Shown here: piece after piece, positions 57,701-64,000 of the stretch
Position numbering within the stretch: position 1 is the stretch's first letter
Layout: the number at the start of each line of letters is the position of its first letter
Assembly: GCA_030770425.1 (NCBI GenBank)
Contig: JASJFT010000037.1
Location: 1-64,000, forward strand
Length of the DNA: 64,000 bases
Direction of reading: 5' to 3'
From: Darksidea phi
Taxonomy: Eukaryota; Ascomycota; Dothideomycetes; Pleosporales; Lentitheciaceae
The notes under the pieces: model-generated
Databases searched by the model: none
What the model saw: the letters and a program-made list of their open reading frames with translations, nothing else
Told to the model about the DNA's origin: nothing
Made by a program: the position numbers and the translations under genes

Positions 57701-59136
57701 AGCTAGAATCCAAACTAGGGCAAGGGACAACAGCAACATTTAGCATACCGTTCAATCGAGCGCCCTATCGTGACGACGCCTCACCGCTGATCGAACTTGC
57801 TTCAATACCTGATCGACTGCAGTCCGATGTGTCAGTGTCATGCGGGAGCTCGGGAGATCATACACCACCGGTAACACCGACACCGCATAATGGGATCGCA
57901 AGGCAGATCCATGGTCGTGGTGATGCACAGCAACCCTCGATGCAAGGGGCCGTTGGTACCGGCAGTCCAGATCCTTCGATCCACCTGTCGGAGAGCGAGA
58001 GACGGAAAATCAACGTTCTGGTGGTTGAGGACAAGTAAGTGGAATATCTGTCTAGCGTAGCCTGCAGCCTTGCTTACTACATGTGTACAGCAAAATCAAC
58101 CAGCAGATTGCGTTGAAGACCATCAAGAAGCTGCACTTCAACGTCAATGCTGTATGGAACGGTCAGGAGGCGCTTGACTACCTGACAAAGGAGCCTTCGC
58201 CATCGCATCCTCGACCCGATATTATCCTTATGGATGTCCAGGTAGCAACCACTGTGGGTTCGAATGGAGCGCTTACTGATAATGCGTTTTTAGATGCCTA
58301 TACGAGACGGCTATAGTGCGACCCATGCCATCCGAACGGACTTCGACAGCGCGCCCGATGTTCGGAACATCCCAGTCATAGCCATGACGGCCTCGGCGAT
58401 CCAAGGAGACAGAGAGAAATGCCAACGGGCCGGGATGGATGTGAGTGGCCGCCTTTCAACGAGAGTTTGGAGATGCTAAAGTATGTAGGATTATTTAGCG
58501 AAGCCAGTGAAGGGCAAAGTGCTAGAAAGTATGTTGGTTAAGTGGTCGCTCGAGGGAAAGCGCAAGCGCGCCAAGCGGTCCTCGTCCAGGACTGCCGAAG
58601 ATCTTCGAGGCGGCTTATCCACGGTGGCCCCTTCAGCGAATGCGACTGCTAGCGCAAGTGCCAAGACCATTGATGATCTTCCCCAAATCTCTCAGCCTCC
58701 GGCCCTATCTGAAACGACGGCGCAGGAGCCATCGCTGACGGTTGAGCTTGACCGCCTCCACTTCGAGAGCGATACCGCCTTGGCCAAATTCGACGAGACC
58801 GACGCAGACCGGGCCCTTCGACGCATCCACGCGGAGGAGATGGCATCCAGCCTACGGGATGGCAAACTTCTCTCACTCACAGGGTCGGAGGTTCACCGCC
58901 ACGGTAGTTCGGGAGGTAGCTACCAGGGTACACATGAACAACTACCCCTGACGCAGGAGAATATGCAGAAGCTGGAAAATGAAGCAGACGCCGACCTCCC
59001 CAGCAGATTGCGCGAGCGTGACGAGGACTCGAGCCTTGCGATGGGACCTTGCAGCCAGAGACCCTCGCTGACAGAGCTCCGCCTGCAGGACAGCGAGCAG
59101 ACGGTCACTTGGAGGGCATACTCTCGAGGTGGATGA
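54711..59136 (+). CDS. hybrid histidine kinase with PAS domains and receiver
   Basis: Soluble two-component sensor that would pass phosphate through an Ypd1-type HPt protein to Ssk1 or Skn7. Exons 54711-55053, 55098-56322, 56469-58034, 58091-58241, 58294-58440 and 58489-59136 give 1359 residues. Order: a PAS-like segment near 40-105, a Ser/Pro-rich linker, a PAS/PAC pair near 447-560 (DYTGLTVEQSMGEGW), another PAS near 575-700, HisKA with His733 in FLANMSHEIRTP, HATPase near 840-920 (VEDTGIGI, GGTGLGLTISK) and a receiver near 1035-1155 with Asp1093 (LMDVQMP) and Lys1149. A disordered tail follows. No membrane segment. The first donor is uncertain: 55053 (GTCAAC) or one at about 55059 both fit the frame. 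I cannot assign the fungal HHK group by eye. Confidence 0.9.
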
Positions 59137-61016
59137 GAAGACGGATTCGGACAACTTGTCGCAGAAGGCGCCGACAGGAACCCATTGCTCCCCCCTTCCC
59201 CCGTGCGTCTGGTTCCGTGCGTTAGCCAGCATTCACCGCCGGCCGCTGTGTGCCGCCGCTTTTGGACGACTCCTTTCTGCGACGCAAGACTATACGCAGA
59301 TTGGCGCGTTCCTAGGCAATGCAGTCTTTCCTGGGCTGCTGAGCGTGAGGCATTGACAAATTCTTTACGATAACACTCCCTGAGTAGTGCGACGCCGATA
59401 TGATGGTTCGCGCTATGAGATGTCCAGGAGGGGAGAGGGTTGAGGTCGGCGACCACGCAGCCTCATTTTTATTGGCACGGCTGTGCTGAGCCATCTAGCG
59501 CGCTCTACTGGACAGCGGGCGGATTCGACTCACCACACGGTTGCTGTCCATGCAGCAGTGGGCACGTAAAGGAGAAAGGAGAGCGTGTCTTTTCTCTTGC
59601 AGCATGTGTGTGCTCTATTGAGTAGCACCTTGGTGGCTGACGGGCAGCGAGTCAGAGGGCGGTCGCAGCACACACCATCTCACAGGGACTCGACCCCACC
59701 TTCCTTTGTAGAAAACAATCAAGCATGGTCGAACGCGCAGCGGCTCGCATTCTCTACCAAACGACTCCAATGGCTCCGTGGGCGTACCAAACCGTCCTAG
59801 CGTCTCGAGGGAAACGCTGGGGGTGGGGTTGATGGCTGCATGGATGGGAGAGAGGCACATTGTCGGCGAAGCTTATTGAGATCTGCAGATCGCGGCATGC
59901 GCGTGATGGAGACACAATGCATGCAATTGAGATGCAAGCATGCCCAATGCGGCCATGTTCCCGTTTTCTGGATGAGAAAGTGCAGTGTTTGGAGATCGCG
60001 GTGCCGCACGTGGGTGACAAGCAGGCTAACAACGACAGGTCGATATTGAAACAATAAAGGCGGGCGGGCAAGCCAAACCACCAAGCACTACAACTGACAC
60101 ATGTCACTAAATTGCGCAGCGGAAGACGTTGGATTGGCTTTCTGCGCCTTTCACGAAGCGTAGCCACCCCCGCGGACGGTCAATTAACACCATGTGCTAT
60201 CGCCCGGTACGTGCTACCCCGATGCACACTGGGAGTTTTGTCTTGGGGGAATTGGCGCCAGCGAAGCCTACTGGCGAGGGGTTTGGCAAGTGCAAACACA
60301 AAGCACGACTGGTGCGCACAGTTGGAAGCCGGAAATAATTGTGCTGCGGAATGCTCTCGACGAGACGTCGCCATGTCCAGATGTTGAGATGCGATCTGGC
60401 AGTGCCGCGCCTGTGGTTCACACGATTGCCGCCCGAGGACCGGACTGCAAGATCCCCACGGCGAAACATAAGACTCGCCAGCACAGGAGCGTCGAGTCTC
60501 TACCAGCGTCGCTCTCCAGCGCCGCCGAATTGCCATGGCCGGAAATAAAGCCCGGCGGTCGTCTCGGGCAAGTCCGGCATGCCGCGCAGCGTTTGGGAAG
60601 GCCTGGGAAAAGCAACGGCTAATAAATCTGGCAGGCTTACTCTGCAGGGTCCAACATAGCCCGGAAACCTTGAGGGGCAGGCAGAGCTGTCGGTGGCCGT
60701 GAATGGACGACGCCATCCCGCGCGCCCCCCCGAGTCGACAATATCACTCGAACTTTGTAGCGTCGACTTGACCGTGCCGGCATCGACGCCATGACTGCGG
60801 GACGCGCAGACGCCAGGCTTGGTCGGCGAGGTAGCACAGCAACGGCATCCGCATAGCTCACGGCACATGTGTGGGAGTGACGTAGCCCGATGATGGAGTT
60901 GACAGGGAGAGACAGATTACGGCGGTGGCAAGGCTCGATAACCGGAGGGAACACACAAGCGTGCCCTGCATGAGCATAGCCCGCAGGCTGCAGCCACTGC
61001 GGGCGTCGCATGCACA

Positions 61017-61044
61017 TGCACGCAGCACCCTGCACGCAGCACCC
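61017..61044. repeat. 14-base tandem repeat, two units
   Basis: TGCACGCAGCACCC occurs twice without a gap (61017-61030 and 61031-61044) and is followed by a further TGCACC. Confidence 0.85.
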
Positions 61045-62010
61045 TGCACCGATAAATACGGCTGCCGGCTGCTGCCAACGCGGCGAGAGGGCGACGCCAC
61101 GACGCAGGCGCCCATACAGAGCACAATTGGGCGGTGCTGGCTGGGGCATCGTGCGCGCTTTGCCTGCCCGGCACCCGTCTCCCATTCGCCGACCGGGCGG
61201 CGAGGGCGGGAGGACTGCACGATGACGCTAGTGCGACCCGTCCGAACGGTTGGCCCCACATCAGCTTGGCGGACGCAGCCAATACCGCGCCTCTGCCACG
61301 ACAGACGAGTCGAGGGTGCAGCGTCCGTGCGCGCGGCCAGTTGACGTCACGGCAGCATCCCCCCCATCCGCGTCGCGCCCGTGTCAGCAAAAAGGCTGGC
61401 TTGGCTCTCATCATATAGGCATTGCATCGTCATTGCTGGCCTGCAGCTAGCTACGGTAAGCACGCACAGAGGCAATATCCAGCACGACCGGAGCCCAAAG
61501 CCAGTGGCCGAAGCACGCCTCCCGGCCACCTGCGCCGCCCGGCACGCGTACCCGCGCCTGCCTGCCTCGCAGCTCTTACATCACCGCCGTCTGGGGGGGG
61601 AAGCGGAATTCGTGCGCAGTGGGAGCCCGGCGCACCGCTTCACTAATGGAGCTGGCAAAGTGGCCTATTCGAAGCAGGTACGGGCGACAGAACCCGCTGA
61701 ATCGTCGGCGCATTGGGCCTGGCAAGTCCCGAGATTGGAGCACGCTCGTGACCTGCGCGGGGGCCGCCATCCGGTCGAACCAGCATAGCGCCAGCGAGGA
61801 AGACAAATGGACGGCGATCAAACGCCTGCCCATTGCTTGCCCATTGCTTAACGCTCGCTGGTCAGGGGAGTCTAATTTCCATGGGGCCGAGGGCAGACGG
61901 AGCGGTCCCAGGGCTAGGAGGGGGGGGGGGAAGGGGTGGCGAGGCAGTCTATGGCATGGCGGCGGTCCGAATACCGCGAGATGCGCCCCCGACGGGCAGT
62001 CTGGTGTGAA

Positions 62011-62060
62011 ATGCGCTGAAGTGCGCTGGAGTGCGCTGGAGTGCGCAGGAGTGCTCTGCG
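62011..62060. repeat. 10-base minisatellite, about five units
   Basis: Consecutive units ATGCGCTGAA, GTGCGCTGGA, GTGCGCTGGA, GTGCGCAGGA and GTGCTCTGCG. The second and third are identical and the outer ones diverge progressively. Confidence 0.85.
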
Positions 62061-62518
62061 ATGCTACTCGCGCATAGGCGGCTTCCTGCTGGCCGTTGCC
62101 CGCCCGCCACCAGCAGCAGCCTAGCGGAGGATCAGGGAGCGTCAGCTGAGGCCGGAGAATTACCATCACCCGTCGACTGCCTGCGCAGAGAGCAACCGCA
62201 TTCTGAGTTCGCGCCTTCCTCGATACGGGCTACGGACCCCGCCAAGCGCCCGAAGCGGCAAGTGCCAGCCACCTATGGCTGCCCCAGTTGGGCGACGCTG
62301 CCCGTGCGCTTTGTTTTGGCTTCGTCGCCACTGGTGCAGGCCGCGTCGTGCCCCCGCCGGATTCGCCCCGTCCGCAACGCCATGATTGCCGTGAGAATGC
62401 TTGATGCCTCGTCTGCACACTATCGTCGCGCCCGCCAATCTTCCGCGTGCGCGCTGTGGTGCTGTGGTCGGGCGCTCGGCGGCGCTCTCTGTCGACCACC
62501 GCGCTGCCGCTGCAGCAT

Positions 62519-62533
62519 CAGCAGCAGCAGCAG
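62519..62533. repeat. CAG trinucleotide repeat
   Basis: Five consecutive CAG units flanked by related CAT and CAC triplets in the GC-rich stretch upstream of the last gene. Confidence 0.8.
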
Positions 62534-63382
62534 CACCCACCCCAGCACACCGCGTTACGGCGGCCGCCCAGGGCTCCCCACACGCCTAAAGCAGCCCTCC
62601 AAGAGCCAGGCTAGCCGTGCCAGGAGGCCCCTGTCTCGCACGTCGCCCTGTCCGGGGTCTGCGGTGGTGGCTGCGCTTGGGCCGGCCTTGCTCCCCTCTG
62701 GTCTTGGCGGCCAGCCGATGATGAATGTGCTGTGTGTGTACCAAACGACGAAGTTATCAAGCACCGCTCCCCAATTGATATCCGCTGATCATCAGACGCT
62801 GCCCCCCAAAAAGCTCTTCTCAATTGTACACCTGTCGCCTGCTACGGCTCCGTCGTCACTCAATCGATACTTCCATCCGTCTTCGTCTCTCGAGCATCCT
62901 TTTCTTCTTCGTTGCTGGCCGGCCTCTCGCTGACCACTCACCGCCCGCGGCCATATACACTACACCGCGGTTGCCCCCCTTCCCCCCCCCCCTGCGCCCG
63001 CTCACCTCTCTCCACACTCTACGCTGCAAACTTGAAACGCTCGAGCACCTGCCAACCCGGTCACTTGCGAACCCCAGGCCCCGAGAGCCCACTCTCTGTG
63101 GTCCATCGCTCCGGCACCTGGTTGGGAGCAGACCTGCGATCGACAGCCCGTGGTGTTCATCATTACTTCACCCGGAAACCCTTAGGACGGTGTCAGACTC
63201 GAGTTCAAAAGGCCCGCTGATCCCACACTGCGTTGCCCGCGATCGTCTGTCGTCCCCACGTTTCTCTACCCTCGAACCCTCTTGTTTCAGCTTTTGTCAG
63301 ACCCTTTGGACTGTCTGTCTGTACTGCCATCCGTTTCGCTGTTGAAAAGGGAGTCCCTCTTGCCTCTACCTTGTCCCACGAT

Positions 63383-64000
63383 ATGGCAATGGCCGTCGAC
63401 AATCGCCAGCAGTCCCAGCTTACCGGCATGGGCTACGACACGATGCGTTATCCCCCACAACCACACTTTACGAACCCGTGGGTGTCGGCGCCTGGCACTT
63501 CGCAGCCGCAAATGTACCAGACCTCGATCGCACCCAACGTGTCATCCGGCCTCGAGTCTCATGCGACGTCGCAGCCCCAGCCGGTACAGCGGCCGACGAG
63601 CATCGCTATCCCGTACCACAGCCTCCCGGTGACGGCTCCTTCTCTTGGATCAGGTATTGCTCTCCCGGATGGTACTTTCGCAGCAGACAACTTACTAGAT
63701 GCGTCGCAAGATCTCCTATCACGGAGTTACACGGGTGGTTATGGCACATCTGCTTCCCCCAACTCAAACACGTACGCCCCCACTTCGGCTCCTTATTCTC
63801 AGATGGAATACGGCGCCAGCGAAAGAAGCCCCTATGCCTATCAGCAGGACTCTTCCCGCCGCTCCTCTCATCCGTCAGTACCCTCAACAGCGTTCTACGA
63901 CTCCGCCATGGACAGCCAGCGGCAACGACAGAGTTCATTAGTTGACTTTAGCAGACTCAATGCCCAACAACCCCAGCGAAACAGCTTCAGCGACGCCCTT
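63383..64000 (+). CDS. 5' end of a Gln/Ser/Pro-rich, probably regulatory protein
   Basis: From the ATG at 63383 the frame is open to the window end (206 codons), so the product is truncated by the window, not broken. It begins MAMAVDNRQQSQLTGMGYD and continues with Ser, Gln, Pro, Tyr and Asn-rich low-complexity sequence (for example PHFTNPWVSAPGTSQPQ and YGASERSPYAYQQDSSRRSS). That composition and the very long upstream region are typical of fungal developmental transcription factors. No DNA-binding domain lies within the visible part. It faintly recalls the N-termini of Con7-type C2H2 regulators, but I would not name it. The upstream leader is CT-rich. A weak in-frame GT-AG pair at about 63656-63700 need not be used, because the frame is open through it. 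Confidence 0.7.
   Translation, partial: MAMAVDNRQQSQLTGMGYDTMRYPPQPHFTNPWVSAPGTSQPQMYQTSIAPNVSSGLESHATSQPQPVQRPTSIAIPYHSLPVTAPSLGSGIALPDGTFAADNLLDASQDLLSRSYTGGYGTSASPNSNTYAPTSAPYSQMEYGASERSPYAYQQDSSRRSSHPSVPSTAFYDSAMDSQRQRQSSLVDFSRLNAQQPQRNSFSDAL

Larger units (their letters stand above)
59137..63382. other. long GC-rich gene-free stretch
   Basis: About 4.2 kb with no gene I can support. High GC gives long stop-free frames in both directions (for example 62031-62933 +, 61576-62169 -), but none has a domain motif. It carries several tandem repeats, G and C homopolymers (G11 ending at 61930, C11 at 62982-62992) and the second copy of the bipartite motif. It lies upstream of the regulatory-looking gene at 63383, so much of it may be promoter and a long 5' leader; this is inference. 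Confidence 0.5.

Noticed and set aside
62031..62933. 300-codon open frame on the plus strand
   Set aside because: It lies in very GC-rich sequence with long open frames on both strands, runs through a minisatellite and a CAG repeat, and has no domain motif or sensible start context.

Overview
The window is nuclear DNA of a filamentous ascomycete (Pezizomycotina; Dothideomycetes would fit, but the class cannot be fixed from sequence alone). The reasons are short GT-AG introns of mostly 44-150 bases with CTRAY-type branch sites, a gene roughly every 2.5-4 kb on either strand, and a gene set typical of moulds: class I myosin with a TEDS serine, CreB deubiquitinase, SWIRM/amine-oxidase/HMG demethylase, Scm3 with a Myb-like domain, hybrid histidine kinase, and a cytochrome-b5-fused fumarate reductase. 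I rebuilt exon joins by hand from reading frame, splice sites and conserved protein motifs.

Layout. 0-24.8 kb: class I myosin (+), GH3 beta-glucosidase with PA14 insert (+), Sin3 co-repressor (+), small DsbA-like thioredoxin-fold protein (+), fumarate reductase with cytochrome b5 tail (+), Cdc1/Ted1 metallophosphoesterase (+), Nop14 (-). 25-34.3 kb: uncharacterised membrane-anchored protein (+), Pst2/WrbA-type flavoprotein (-), F-box-like protein (-), a 2.7 kb GC-rich gene-free stretch, Atg6/Beclin (-). 34.5-44.5 kb: Scm3 CENP-A chaperone (+) divergent from Atg6, mitochondrial arginine-specific carbamoyl-phosphate synthase large subunit (-), Lcl3 nuclease-like protein (-). 44.6-64 kb: LSD1-type demethylase (+), CreB (+), a 3.4 kb gene-free stretch containing an AT-rich, RIP-like patch, a multi-PAS hybrid histidine kinase (+), a 4.2 kb GC-rich gene-free stretch, and the open 5' end of a Gln/Ser/Pro-rich, probably regulatory protein that runs off the window.

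This is mainly a housekeeping and regulatory neighbourhood. It is not a metabolic cluster, and I see no intact transposon, tRNA or rRNA. Chromatin functions recur (Sin3, LSD1-type, Scm3), but nothing shows that they are co-regulated.

The most unusual signals are in gene structure. The carbamoyl-phosphate synthase gene needs an intron ending in GG instead of AG to keep an invariant motif in frame. CreB has a 14-base exon whose last codon, split by the next intron, is the catalytic cysteine. Sin3 and Atg6 each have a stop-free intron whose length is a multiple of three, and the myosin stop codon overlaps a perfect splice donor. A bipartite motif (14-mer, 7-base spacer, G8) occurs on the same strand in both GC-rich gene-free stretches. 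I did not find a clear new multi-gene system.
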